DNA from: Tribonema minus
Taxonomy: Eukaryota; Sar; Xanthophyceae; Tribonematales; Tribonemataceae
Assembly: GCA_017506865.1 (NCBI GenBank)
Contig: JAFCMP010000019.1
Span: 431,526 to 495,525 of the forward strand
DNA: 64,000 nucleotides
Reading direction: 5' to 3'
This document shows positions 10,436 through 23,451 of this stretch, in pieces. Positions within the stretch are counted from its first letter, which is position 1. Each line of letters begins with the position of its first letter. Under the pieces are notes generated by a model. It saw only the letters and a program-made list of their open reading frames with translations, made no database searches and had not been told where the DNA came from. Made by a program: the position numbers and the translations under genes.

Positions 10436-12068
10436 GGCGATCGGCTACAGTGAGCTTCAAGTTACCCCACAGTGGCAAGCAAGGCGTTCTGTTCTCAGAA
10501 CAGTTGTGGTGTATTTGTGATGGAGTTTGGGTTCCGCTGCATGTTTCCCACTTAGATACAGTAACATGGGGGCATTAGATGCTGCAATGATGAGACTGCT
10601 GAGCAATATTGGCAGTTACAAAATCACTCCCCAGGAGGCCCCGGCTGTGAGGTGGCCTCACTGTTGGACATCTTGAGGGCGCTGAGAGGACCCTCACCCC
10701 AACCCATCAACCACAGCCACAAAGGCACCCAATAAACAGGTAGCTGTGGTCCTTACATCATGCTCGTGCTGGCCATGCCACTCTTATCACTGCTGCTTGT
10801 GATACAGTCTGGGTTCCGCTGTATGCTGGTGTAGCATGAATGAGCCCCACTATATATAGAGGATCCGCTCGTCTCAAAGGCAACCCTGAACGCTATAAAG
10901 CAACCGAGACCATTGTGTAAAAGTGAAGTCGCCAGCGTGGAAGTGTCATTGAAGTTGGGTGACATCACGTTGTAGCCCTATATCAGAGGCACCTCTTGAC
11001 TACTCACTTGTTGAAGTTGGCGCTGATGCTGATATGATGTCACGATTCTTTGGTGCCATACACACTTCAACTTCAAGCTAACTTCAACTCCAACATCACC
11101 GCTCAACGTGCAATACCGCAGCTCAACTTTTATCAACTTCAACAAATAAAGAAGTCAGCAGGTGAGCCTAACAGCCTAGTACTTCTCAACTTCAACTTTA
11201 AGTGTGTAATATCACGAGCGTTCTCGTGTGCTCAGCCCATGCGGTCCAGGAAATAATATACAACTTCAACATTCGATGTGCCCTAACAGACCTCACTATA
11301 GCGTTACTACCTCGGTTGCTTTATAGCGTTCAGGGTTGCCTTTGAGACGAGCGGATCCTATAGTGCCATGGTGTTGCTGAATGACGTAATTGACTTAGAT
11401 CATTTACCATGGGCAGCAACATAGGTTGTTGCCAAGAGGTTCTGACAGTTACAGAAGTCTATGCTCAGCAACAGCAGTTGTGGTGTGGGGCCCACCTCCT
11501 ATTCTTCCTGTGCAGGTTCCTGTGCACAATTAACTAACTCTAACCCTCAAATGACCACACCACAGTCTCTTGTTTTTATCATTCGTGTTCTGACACGCCT
11601 ATTGATAACTCCGTACTTTACATGGTTGTGGTGGTTGTGCAAGTCGGTGAACTTCAACTTTGGGGCCAGCAAGCCCATGGAACCGGTGCTTTCCTTTGTC
11701 GAACGCATGATGTTCACATGGACCAGTTGCTGGCGGTGCGATGCCTTCCGTGGTTGACGCAACACTGGTGCAGCAGAAAGGCACAATGCGCCTGGTGCCA
11801 GTGATGCAGTGACGCGACAAGCTCCTTGTTCACCCTCAATCTTCGACATTCATGGGCGAGTAATGCGGGTTAACTTGCGTCGATCCATTCACATGTTCTG
11901 ATATATTTGCACTATGAATCAATCATTCATGTACCTCGATAAGACAATAAATCCGCACGGACAGTATCGTGGCGCTCCGCAGCGGCGTCCGTGCCAGTGC
12001 AATACACCACTGTGTCACTGTGACAGTCTGCCTCCACATCGCGGGTCCAAGTGCACACACACACACAA
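10436..12068. other. Region without a supported gene
   Basis: Apart from the inverted-terminus element at 10848-11364, only short chance ORFs are seen here. CTTCAACTT-type microsatellite motifs are frequent at 11060-11280. Confidence 0.5.
10848..11364. mobile_element. ~515 bp element with ~48 bp terminal inverted repeats (MITE- or foldback-like)
   Basis: The sequence beginning GGATCCGCTCGTCTCAAAGG at 10861, ending about 10908, recurs as an exact reverse complement ending with GGATCC at 11357. The outer flanks CACTATA / TATAGTG are also inverted. The interior (about 400 bp) has no ORF of note and holds CTTCAACTT motifs. This is the structure of a non-autonomous DNA transposon. No clear target-site duplication was identified. 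Confidence 0.65.
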
Positions 12069-13204
12069 TTATGCACACACGTACACTTGACACTCTTTTA
12101 CTTCACACACTGCCTGTACGGCTGAGAGCATGCTATGCGAACACTGGCATGTGCAGAACCAGGCTGAGCGCGCTTACTGACAGCATGGGCAGTGAGGTCC
12201 ACACCTGAGGCTGGGGTTGGAACGGGCCTTTGCCGTACAGCAGCTCCTGTGCACCCAGCGGTGGTTGGCCCGCCTGCATCCGCTTCGCCGTGTTCCACAG
12301 AACCTCAAACCCCCCTTCAAGTGGCAGCTGCCGCAACTCCAGCAAGTCCTTCCTGTCCAGCAGGTCTGCATGGGGAAGGGCGCGGGCAAGGCAAAGAACT
12401 TGAGTGCATGCGCGTGCTTGAAAACCAGTCCCGGGTCCAGTTGCCGTATTGTGCAGAGACCTGTATTGGACGGAAAGCAATAGGAAACATGAAGTGTAGT
12501 CCGTCTTGGCCCTTCTGGTTGAGCACGTGAGCTATACAAACATTGTTGGCAACATTGATGCAGGACATTGGCCTGCGGGTCTTTGATGTCAATCCATGGC
12601 TGTCGTCACTGTGTTTCAATACAAGGCACAATTGACATGCCCTCACTCGCCGCACTCAGTGAGAAGCGTGCCCTCCACTGAGCGCGCACCTGTTGGAGCA
12701 GAAATGGCGGCTGGCCATCCGGTGGTGGCGGCACCAGAAGGTGCACGAATGATGCACAATGTGCCGAATATTTTATTTACGGAAGAATTCAATTGCGAGC
12801 TGTTGGTGTCTTAATCGGGTTGCACCTGCACATCACAAATCAACTGACTAGTACTGTTCGTTGGTGCAAAAACGGCTTGCAAAACAGAACTCACCGTCGA
12901 AAAGGGCGACATGCTCGAGCTGGTCATCTGGATCGACTCCACCAAGAAGCGCGCGCACGCTGTCCTGAGTGCTTCCCAGAGCCATGGTCAGGAACATCTG
13001 CCAGGCGTCCGCGCGTTCCTCTGCCTCATAGAGCTGGTTCAACTCACAGCACTCTTCCTCATGGAGCTGGTTCAAGTCAAACCAGATCTCAACATGGACG
13101 AGGGCGTCCCAGGACTGGGCGTCCAGGCAGGCGCAGACGCGATCCCGCTCCTCCCTGCCTCTCAGCAACTGGAGCAAAGGCGGCAACCTCTGTGCATCCA
13201 TGGT
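12069..13204 (-). CDS. Unrecognised spliced gene, partial model
   Basis: Two exons join with correct phase: 13204-12895 (acceptor CCTGCAG, donor GTGAGT) and 12365-12205 (acceptor CCATGCAG, donor GTGTGG). The codon for Asp is split across the intron. The first may be the start exon, with an ATG at 13201. The peptide is acidic and Leu/Glu rich (LNQLHEEECCELNQLYEAEE), followed by DLLDRKDLLELRQLPLEGGF. A possible short last exon is 12113-12069, but support is weak. Another coding-like stretch at about 13500-13340 could be an upstream exon, although no phase-compatible donor was found. No family is recognised. Confidence 0.45.
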
Positions 13205-14937
13205 CTGCAGGCGACAAGCAACGGTAAAAAGTGCCCCGGTGGTGAGGAGGCGCAGTGGGGGTGACGAACACACAGTGAAAGCGACGTGGGGGCGGCGGCA
13301 GCGGCCAAAACATCACTAGCAGCAGCAACCAAAAACGACACTGGTTGAATTCGATGTCCGCTCTGTACAGCGCCTGAAAGATGGTTGCTAGGGTGGCGAC
13401 TGTGCTGCAGTGCTGCATCGCTGCTTCGTAAAGAGTTCTCCAGACAAAGCGCCACGCCTGGCGCGTCGGGGCAGCTACAGTCGCCATGCAGGCCAGCAAC
13501 ACAAAATCGTCTCCAGTGCAAGATTAGCAGGGGGCGTTTCCTAGTGCAACCAGGAAGAGCACGCTGACCTGGTGGTGTTGTGGTCTTCGGTCGCGCTGCC
13601 TGGTTGTGCTATTGCTGCTCCTCCTCCTGCTGCCGCTCCTCCTCCTGCTGCTGCCGCTGGTCCCCACGAGATCACTACAAACCTAATCTGCGTCTTACCG
13701 AGTTTTGGGTCGTAGCTGCTTGAAGTCCCCAGACCAGGAGTCTCACCACCAGCAATAGGTGTCAAGACTCACTGCTGTAGATAACCTCACCAGATAGCCC
13801 ACCCTCAGCAAAGCAGAACATTTTAACGACGGTCGAGCCACAAAAACTTCAACTCGTGAGGAACGAGTTCAACTCGTGCAACGGAGAGGTGGATCCAGCT
13901 TTTATTAGCACGTCCAACCACCCTGTTTCCGCCCTGAAATGTACCGATGGCGTGCCATCATGTTCCAGAAAGGCACCATTTGAGGCACTGAAGAGTGGCC
14001 GTTCCAGGGCGGGTTCGGTTCGACGGGTCGCATCATTACATTTGCTTCATGTGGCACAATTGACGCACAAGTGATGGGGGTGTGGCACATGGTCCAACGG
14101 CCACACAGAACCACTTGGTGCTCTGACCTGAGGCACAGAAAAAAATTGGCTCCCAGATGCCATGCGTCCATTGTGCCAGCCTGCCCCCAAAGTCACCTGG
14201 ATGCAGGGTTTGGGGGGTGCCTAGGGTGGCCCTTAAGGGGGGTGAAAAAAATGCTCGAAGGTTTTGTCTTGTGTGTGTCCTATTCTAGTCACCGCGCCTC
14301 CGTCGACACTGTGCTTCTCAAATAAGTGCACAACAAGGAGGTGGAGCAGTAGTAGGCAAGCGACTGGAGGCACTGTTGATTCTTTTGCCAAAATGCTGCC
14401 AATATATGCCCCGGTGAGGCATGTCGGCCCCCCTTACGCAACAAGAAGCGGCAGTAATGATATCCTTAGTGACGTGCTTTGCGAGATGTGGCAGGCACAA
14501 GCGGGCACCGGCAGGAGCTGAAAAATTTGCCGTGCCATGTTGCAATTTGGAGCGAGTTCATCGCCCAAGAGTGCCCTGTGTGGCCCTGTGTATCCTGCGA
14601 CGAGCACTGCTGCTCCGGCAGTGTCTGCGTTTGGTGCCTGAACCATAAGATGGGATGCGGAGTATTTCCGAAAACGGATACGAACTGAGGCCGCAAGTGG
14701 TGGTGCAGCAGGGGCGGCTGCAAACAGCACAAGAATATTGTGCAAGGAGCCAGACCAAGGGCAGTGACTTGCACCTGTACACAGTTCGGAACATCCTCCG
14801 TCCACCAAGCCACTTCAGACGGCGCACCGTGCGTCTTTCTCACGAACAGCAGCAGCACACACACCGCGCAAACGCATGCCAACAAATTTTGAGACGGCAA
14901 GGGAACACATACGTACACAAGTCCTCTTATTTTTATG
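13205..14937. other. Region without a supported gene
   Basis: Contains CTCCTGCTGC-type low complexity at 13615-13660 and only overlapping chance ORFs. A coding-like stretch at 13340-13500 on the minus strand could not be spliced to a neighbour. Confidence 0.4.
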
Positions 14938-17924
14938 TCATGTTGCGGCCACAGAGGCGCTGCTGAGTGGCTTGTGAGCGCCGTCGCCTGCGCCGCCGCT
15001 GCTGCCCGCCCCCAGGCGCTTGCCGACCTTGGCAAGGTGCGCCTTGCCCATGTTCGTGCCGAGGAACGTCGCCAGCTGCGTGCGCTCCACGCTCGCCAGG
15101 TACTGCGTGAAGGTGATCTCGCCGCCCTGGGTGCCTGTCTCGCGCATCTGCCGCGCGCGCGCATAAGAAGTTGAAGTGTGAGGAGTTCAAGTTTGTGGAG
15201 GGGCATCGCTCGACGGCGACAGCGATTGGGTCACTGTGGTGCATTCGAGGGGAGCATTGTGCACGATGCATTTCCAGGGCACAGCAAGTACAACTTGCCG
15301 CTGCGGGGTCCGCTGGTGCCAGTGAGGCAGCACACCGGCTTTCCCAGCAATCATACTCCAGTCACAACTGTGATCAGGTGCGCAATTGCTGAACGTGATG
15401 CGCGCTCTTGGCGTCAGAGGCAGTGCCCCGGCGCACCAGGATCAGCTGTATGAGGTGCAGCCCTCTAAGGACCGCCACTTGGCGCCGACATGTGCAGCGC
15501 TCAGCCAGCAAATCCCGCTTGCCGCTACGCGCACTGGATGCAGCATGGCAGAACCAGGTTGCACTGCAATGCATTCATTGTCCATCACAGCAGTGCTCAG
15601 TTGAATTGCAGCAGCGCTCGCGCGAATCCGCCCTCACCTCCTCGCCAAAGAGCTCCTTGAGCTTAACCTCCATGCGCGCGCGCCCGTACCGCGCGTATAG
15701 CATGTTCATGGTCTCGTCCACGCTGACCAGCCCGTTGCCGTTGACGTCGTACACCATGAACTGAACCTGCGCTTGCAAGCACAGCAGGTGCGAGGGTTTG
15801 TCGTCCAATCCGGCATGCTTCTTTCTGGGCTTTGCTGCATGAAATGACTACAAAAGCATCAACATGCGCTGAATTACGTCGACACTTTGATCGGGTGCTG
15901 AGGCAGGTGTCCGACAGTTTCAACTTTAACCCTAATCCCACGGTTCTGTCTCGTGTCTTTACATCACCGGCGAATCAGAAGTGTCGTGCTTGCAGAAACA
16001 AACCCAGTATAGCTGCATGCATCCATCGCTGTGTACCTGGGCTGTAGCACATGCATCCTCAAGTCCTTGACATTATCATGTTAACATCTATCCTCGGGAA
16101 GGTCACAGAAGGCGTAGGGGATGGCATTCCGGGTACGCGCTGGCGCTGTTAGCAATTTTGTGCAGCAGTACATCAGCAGTACACACAAGTACATCAGCAG
16201 TCCGCAAAGCGCGCAGCAGCGCCTTACCATGTTGTACAGCTTGCTGGGTTCCAGCCCTGTCCTGTCGTTTACGTTCCTGTTGAACATGAGGCGGAACTCT
16301 TCCCAGTCCACGCAGCCGTCCAAATTCTCATCCACCTGCATAGAAACACACGCAGCATCCAATGGCATGAACTTGTAGCTGCGCATGTAGGTCCCAAGAG
16401 AGGCTGGACGTGAGCGGCTGCAGCCAAGTCGCACACAGTAACTGAAGTGTGGAACGCGGCACAGTGCGCATCTGGTGTTGCATTGGACGGACGGTGGCGT
16501 ACAACCATTGCCGCCGCGTCGACTGCCAGCGTTGACTAAAGATAACCACTTTTGCAGGAGAACCTTGCGTCTCGTACGGGCAGTGCAGTGTTCGTATGAA
16601 CTGTTGGGCGCAGAGAGACAGCAACAGCATATCATGCAATGTTTGCAATGCTACACAATGTCTGGATGCCATTGTCAAATGCATTGGGTCCATCATGGTT
16701 GGTGCACACCAGACGCTAGGCACTGCACATCGACCTTGGTAAGACCACCAGCGCTGTTGTCGTCACAGTTTTTACAACCAGACGAAATGCATGCCGCCCT
16801 TGCGGCGTCCGCCTCAAGTGCATTGCCGCGAGAGCTGCCAATAACAAGATAGATGAAGTATTCAAAAAGTAGTCACTAGAACAAGTGTCATGCTGCTGAG
16901 CACTGCAGTCGCACCTCCCAGATCATGTCCATGACCTCCTTCTTGGTACACCGCCGCCCCAGCACGGCCATGCTCTGGCTGACGTCGATGGCCTTGATTT
17001 TTTGGCTGCCGGACGGGCTCTCCAGGGCGCGCAGCTGCTGCTGCAGCGCGGCTATCTCGCCGCCGAGCCTGTCGACCTCCTCCTGTAGCGTCGATAACAG
17101 TATGCCATTGCATGATTGCGCTTAAATACACTCACTGTATGACATACATTCCACATGTGCATGTACATGTGGAGAGCAGTGAGGCTGTGAAAATGTTAGT
17201 GAAACCTAGTGCAGGTGGCAGCGGCACGCTGAATGGTGGCAGGTGCGGCACAGGTGTATTGACTGACAGCGCGCTGCAGCATCTTGCATTCAGTCGCCAA
17301 GCACTTACTATGGCCGTGCACTGGCGACGGCGAGAGAAGCAGATCGCCTAGACCTGCGCATGCACATGGACAAGATTATCACCATTATCCCTCAGCATGC
17401 AATGCCGTTGAGCGTTTGAAGCGAATTGCCACTTGCCTGTTTAGCTTGTGAAAGCGGCTGCGCTGTCGCCACTTTGGCCACAAACACCCCATCATCCCTT
17501 GTTGCAGGTGACTGGAGCGCGTGTATCCGCTCCGTGCGTGCCTGCACCTCCTGTGAAAGCCTGCGTTAGAGCGCAGACAGTCGAAGCTGCTGATGCTGTC
17601 ACTGTGATGTTGACGCCTTGGCATGCACAGCGCTGCAATTAGTTGTGCGAGAGGTATATACTTCGAAGTATACCACAGCCATCCTCCATCTTTGTTCAAC
17701 TTTGAGAACTGCTGACCACAGGAACTGCAACGTCAGCTCTGCTTTTTAGCCACATCTCTAGGGTTAATCCGCACGCGAAAGCTGCCTCTTTCCAGTACTC
17801 GCGCGCGTGTGTGTGCTTACTTTTGCTTCGCATTGAAGTCGCACAGCTTGTCGAACACCCGCCGCAGCTCCCTCTCCTCCTGTGGGCTGATCTGGGTCAG
17901 ACCCTCCTCATCGGTGGAAGTCAT
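14938..17924 (-). CDS. EF-hand calcium-binding protein (259 aa, six exons)
   Basis: Exons on the minus strand are 17924-17821, 17497-17437, 17082-16915, 16335-16228, 15766-15638 and 15147-14938. All phases agree and the stop is at 14940-14938. The start MTSTDEEGLTQIS is the first ATG of exon 1. Two canonical 12-residue calcium loops are present: DENLDGCVDWEE (exon 4) and DVNGNGLVSVDE (exon 5), each with acidic or Asn ligands at 1, 3 and 5, Gly at 6 and Glu at 12. Upstream is a coiled-coil-like heptad segment (EEVDRLGGEIAALQQQLRAL). The C-terminus is Gly/Ser/Ala rich. The product is probably a soluble calcium sensor acting through a partner. The architecture resembles calmodulin-like proteins with an N-terminal coiled coil, some of which are ciliary, but the specific family is not identified. 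Intron 2 begins with GC (CAG then GCAAGT), the only donor that keeps frame. Confidence 0.85.
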
Positions 17925-18733
17925 ACATAAAGTTCGCCTGGCTCTGCAGGCTTCCTGCTCCTCCCCTAGCTTGAGAGACGCTTTGCTTCTCTCTCTCCCT
18001 GCTCAACGGCGGTTTCTCAAATATTGGAAGTAGGAGTGTCACCTACAATCCTTAAACGAAAAAGCCTCAGAGTCACAGAAGGTCACACCTGGGCCAGGAA
18101 ATATGTTGGTTGTCAATGGTCTGAGCTGTGGCTGCTGCGGATTTGGTGCCACTGCCTGGCCTTCATGTGTTGACCTACAATCCAACAGCCTGAAGCCCCA
18201 TCAAACTGCAGCATTTTTGAGCGTGCAAAACACCGACACAAACACGGTCTCAACCTCACTGCAACTTCTTGTGATATGATATTCTAATGTATATTTGTGT
18301 GAGTGTGTCAACGCGGATAGGGTTCGGGTTAGCTAATTAGGATTTTTAAAAAGATCTTGACCCTCTGCGACAGCTCAGCTGAAAGGAGCGCGAGCGGAAC
18401 TTTGAAAAATCCTCGGTTTGTTTCCAAACCAACGCGGTGGCACAAGCTGCAGACCACTGCATCGCGAGACACTTTGCTCCAGCAGGGGAGAGAGCTGCTC
18501 GCGTCGTCCGCCCCTCGTCGCCTGGGGCCCCGCAGAGGATACTCGCAAGCCGGGGTTCCTCAAAGTTCAGAACTGTCTTTGCTATTGACAAAAAACCTTG
18601 ACCTCGCGCTAGCCGTTGGCAGCCAGCGTTTGACTGGTGCACACCTTCTCCGCCTCTCGGGACGACCAGCGGGGCCGTGCTCCAGCAGGTGCCACCCACG
18701 AAGGCCTGTGAACGTATCAACTAGCCGGGATAC
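17925..18733. promoter_or_regulatory. Divergent intergenic region between the EF-hand gene and SIN3 copy A
   Basis: The two genes are transcribed away from each other here. From about 18358 to 18733 the sequence matches, with indels, the region upstream of SIN3 copy B (52720 down to 52352). The 5' UTR/promoter was therefore included in the duplication. The 50 bp before the ATG are nearly identical in both copies. No TATA box is evident. Confidence 0.5.
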
Positions 18734-21139
18734 ATGCAGGGCGCAGGAGCGCCCCCGTCTGCCGGTGGTCCCGGACTTCCGCAGGGGCCGATGGGAATGG
18801 GTATGGTCAGAGCCAGCCCAAACAGGGTCCTCCAGGCAACAGGTAAAGTAGGCAACCCTCTTGCAAATGTTATCCCACTCAGTGCAACCTGCTGCTGGCG
18901 GGTGCATGGTGCAGTGAAAACGGCACCGGCACATGCTTGTGTGCTGCTGGCCCTGCAATCAAATCAGCATCCTGATGCTGGCTGGCATCATCTCTGTCCC
19001 CATCACGCCTGCGGCTCTTGGCGCAGTTTTCCTCGGATTTGAAAGGCCTGAAACCGCGCTTCTGACCTCCAGAGCGGCTGACTTGCTCTGCCACTCTGTG
19101 CTGTGTGTGCATGCAGGCCTCCGCCAATAGCTGGACGCCCGCTGCGGGAGCTTAAGGTGGAGGATGCTCTCCTGTATCTGGACCAGGTAACGGCCTGACC
19201 TCACGCTTGACGCATTTGTTGCTGCAGCTCGTTGCCTCTTGTTGCCTGGTGGTGATTGCAGCGTCACTCACCGTGCCCATGCCGCTCTTGTGTCTCTCGC
19301 GCAGGTGAAAATGGAGTTTGGCGACAAGCCGGAGATCTACAAGGAGTTTTTGGACATAATGAAGGTGAGCTGAGAAAAGGTGGTGAAAGTGCATACCCCC
19401 CGTGCTATGCGGTGCACAGCCATGGTGCAAAGTTTTTTTCCGCTGCCGCTTCAATCCATGCGGGCAGCCAGGCGCTCAGACGTCAACATGCACAAGAGTT
19501 GCGCGCAGCGTGCAAGTACTCGTGCGCGCCCGCCATTCCACACGGCGAGCTGCCAGCGCCATTGTGAGAGATCCCGCATCTGCCAGTGAACTCGTGCTCT
19601 GACGGCGACAGCAGCGGCGCAGCAGTTGCTCTGCAATGAGGCTGCAATGCCAGGCACAGGTGTTCGAGGCGACGAAGCATTGAATGGTGCCGTTGAATGC
19701 AGGCGGGCTCAGTGACGCTGTGAGGGAGGGTTCACAACACAGTGCTCAGCAGCAGGCAGCACGTCTCACTTCCGCGCGCTTGCTGCAGTTTGACCGGAGG
19801 GTGCGCAGCCAGCAGGAATCTGTTGCGCCACACTTGGGTAGGTACTGCGCGGATGTTTATACATACCATGCCTCCAACACCACCTTCAATACGTGGCGTC
19901 AATGCCCCCGTCATTGACCAACCAGTAGTCGCCGACATACTGACGACAACACAGCAGCATCACGGCACTCAAGCATACACAACGTACTTGTGAGCGATTG
20001 ATGCTGGTGGTGGAAGCGGCCGTGACGTGGTGATGACTGCCACTCCACGCACACTCATACACACTTGCAAACACCTCACCTTCATCGGCCCTGTTTCAGG
20101 CCCTGAAGGCACCAACTTGCTGTGGCCCTGTCGCCAGACTGAGGTTCACGACCCGTACGCAGCACGCTGCCGCTGACTTCCTCATCCCCCCTCCCCCCCC
20201 CGGTGACTCCCCCCCCCCCTCGCCCCTCGTCATCGCAGAACTTCAAGGCGCAGGCGATCGACATGCTGGGCGTCATCAACCGCGCCTCCACGCTCTTCCG
20301 CGGCTACAACAAGCTCATCCTCGGCTTCAACACGTTCCTCCCCGACGGCTACAAGATCGAGCTCAGCGACATTGAGGAGATGAACCGCGTGCACGCCGCC
20401 AAGGTCGCGGCGCAGGCGGAGGCGGAGGTGCAACGCAGCGCGCACGCAGTGCCGTCGCCGCCGTCCGCGCTCGGCCCCCCGGGCGGCGCGCAGGGCATGC
20501 CGGGGGGGCCCATGATCCCCGGCGGCGGCGGCGGCGGCGGCGCGCCGCTGCGCTCGTCCCCGCAGCCGACCCCTCAGGTGAGCAGCGCGACAGCCGCGCG
20601 CGCGCCTCTGACAGGCTGGGTGCGACGTGCGTCTGTTCCGCGCTTCTCGCGCGGGGGGAGCTGGGCGTCAGCGCGTGGTCAGCTAGCAGCTCATGTGCTG
20701 AAGGTGCCTATGTGAAGCACAGGATATCATGTTGCCACCAGCGCAGGCGGTGCCATCATCCTTCCCGCACTAGAATTTCTCAGGATGCTTATGTTCAAGT
20801 GGCACTTGGCGCCTCCTGCGGCGCAGCTGAGCAGCGCGATTTGCCGTGGCCTGCGTGAGCGTGCCTCAGTGCTCCACATATCCTCCAGGGCGCGGCCGGC
20901 GCGTCGTCGTCATGTTCCTCGAGTCTCACAGCAAGCTGACCCCTACCCCGGCAACCACGCTCCGCTGCGACTGAAATCGCGCATCCGGGTGTCCCACTCG
21001 CAGGGCGCGCCCATGCAGCAGCAGCAGCGCGGCGGCGGCGGCGGCGGGCAGATGCCGCCGCAGCAGCACCCCGGCAACGCGCGCGGCGGCGGCGGCGGTG
21101 GCCTCGAGCAGTCAGGTCCCGAGCTCCTCATGCCGCAGA

Positions 21140-21190
21140 TGGGCATGTTCAGCGGCGGCGGCGTGGGCGGCAGCGGCGGCGTGGGCGACA

Positions 21191-21221
<31 letters not shown>

Positions 21222-21398
21222 AGGCGGAGGCGGCGGCGGCGGCGGCAGCGGCAGCGGCAGTGGCGGCAGCGGCGGCGGCGGCGGCGGCGGCGGCGGCAGC
21301 CGCGGCGGCGGCGGCGGCGGCGGCAGCGGCGACGGCAGCGGCGGCGGCGGCAGCGACGGCGGCGGCAGCGGCGGCGGCAGCGGCGGCGGCGGCAGCAG
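21140..21398 (+). repeat. GGC/AGC trinucleotide tract (poly-Gly/Ser in exon 5)
   Basis: Almost pure GGC with scattered AGC and GAC, encoding Gly-Ser in the exon frame. The tandem-duplication junction falls at its end. Confidence 0.9.
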
Positions 21399-23066
21399 CA
21401 TCCCGCTCAGTGCAACCTGCTGCAGGTGGGTGCATGGTGCAGTGGAACGGCACCGGCTCATGCCTGTTTGCTGATCTCTGAAATCATATCAGCATCCTGG
21501 TGCTGGCTGGCAACATCTCTGTCCCCATCGCGCCTGCAGCTTGTGGCGCAGGTTTCCCTCGGTTTTGAAAGGCCTGAAACCGCGCTTCTGACCTCCAGAC
21601 CGGCTGACTTGCTGTGGCCCTTGGTGCTGTGTGTGCATGCAGGCCTCTGCCCATGGTCGAACACCAGGCGCGCATGCTCACGACGGAGGATGCTCTCCAG
21701 TATCTGAAGCAGGTAACGGCCTGGCCCGCATGCGCCGACGCATTTTGTCGCTGCAGCTCATTGCCTCTCGTTGCCTGGTGGTGATGGCAGAGTCATTCAT
21801 CTTGCCCATGCCGCTCCCGTGTCTCTCACACAGGTGGCAATGGAGTTTGGCGACAAATCGGAGATCTACAAGGAGTTTTTGGACATAATGAAGGTGAGCT
21901 GAGAAAAGGTGGTGAAAGCGCACGCCCGTGCCGAGTGCTGCTTGGCGCCATGCGGTGTACAGCGCTGGTGCAACCTTTCACCGCCGTTCCAATCCGTGTG
22001 GGCAGCAAGCACCTGACGCTCAGACACCAACATGCACGACAGCTGTGCGCAGCGTGTCAGTGCTCGTGCACACCCGCATCAATCCACGCGGCGTGCTGCG
22101 AACGCACTTTTGAGAGATCCCGCATCTGTCGATGAACCAACGGCGACAGCAGCGGCGCAGCAGTGCTCTGCAATGAGGCTGCAATCCCTGCAGACACAGG
22201 TGTGCGAAGCGATGAAGCATCGAATGATGCCGAATTCAGGCAAGCGGGGGAGGCACCCCGTGTTTGAGGGTCCACAACACAGTGCTCAGCAGCAGGCGGT
22301 GCGTCACTTCCGCGCAGTTGCTGCAGTTTGGCTGGAGGACGCGCAGCCTGCAGCAGGAACCTGTTGCGCCACACTCAGTGGATAGGTAATGCTGGATGTC
22401 CATACATGCCATCCCTCCAACACCACTTCAACACGTGGCACCTATGTCCCTGCCATCGAACACCAGAAGCCACTGACATGTTGGGGCCCACACAGCAGCA
22501 CCAGGTGACATCTTGGGGCCCATACTGCAGCACCACGGCACGCAAGCGTACATGAATCCCTTGTGAGAAACTGATGCTGGCGGTGAGAGCTGCCGTGACG
22601 TTATGACTGCCAATCCATGCTTACTCATACACACTTGCAAAACGACTCGCCCTCATCCGCCCAACTGCACGCTCTGGAGGCACCAACGCCCTGCAGCTCT
22701 GCCGCCGGACCAATTTTCATGACCCCACATGCAGCATCGAGCACTGCCGCTGAGCTCCTCATCCCCCCCCCCCCCCGTCACCGCAGAACTTCAAGGCGCA
22801 GGCGATCGACACGCCGGGCGTCATCGACCGCGCCTACACGCTCTTCCGCGGCTACAACGAGCTCATCCTCGGTCTCAACACGTGCCTGCCCGACAGCCAC
22901 CAGATCAAGCTCAGCGACATTGAGGAGGCGAACCGCGTGCACGTCGCCAAGGCCGCGGCGCAGGCAGAGGCGGAGGCGCAACGCAGCGCGCACGCGGTGC
23001 CGTCGCCGCCGCCTGCGCTCGGCCCCCCGGGCGGCGCGCAGCGCATGCCGGGGGGGGGCATAATCC

Positions 23067-23109
<43 letters not shown>

Positions 23110-23451
23110 GCCGCTCCGCTCGTCCCCGCAGCCGACCCCTCAGGTGAGCCGCGCGGCAGCACCGCTTCGCTGGCAGGCTGCGTGTGACGTGCGCGTGTTC
23201 TGCGCCTCTCGAGCTGAGCGCGTGCGCGCGGTGTGGCGCCTGCTGCGGCGCACCTGAGCAGCGCGCTTTGCCGTGGCCTGCGTGAGCGTGCCTCAGCGCT
23301 CCACACATCCTCCGGGGCGCGGCCGACGCGGCATCGTCATGTCCCTCGAGTCTCACAGCGTACTGACCCCGTCGTCGGCAGCCACGCCCCCCCGCGATTG
23401 ACACCACGCATCGGGCGTCCTGCTCGCAGGGCGCGCACATACAGCAGCAGC

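Noticed and set aside
14466..15206. 246-codon minus-strand ORF
   Set aside because: Frame differs from the EF-hand exon it overlaps and lacks any motif; shadow.
20943..21461. Long minus-strand Pro/Ala ORFs opposite the GGC tract
   Set aside because: They are the mirror reading of the Gly/Ser codon repeat of SIN3 exon 5, with no splice logic or domain of their own.
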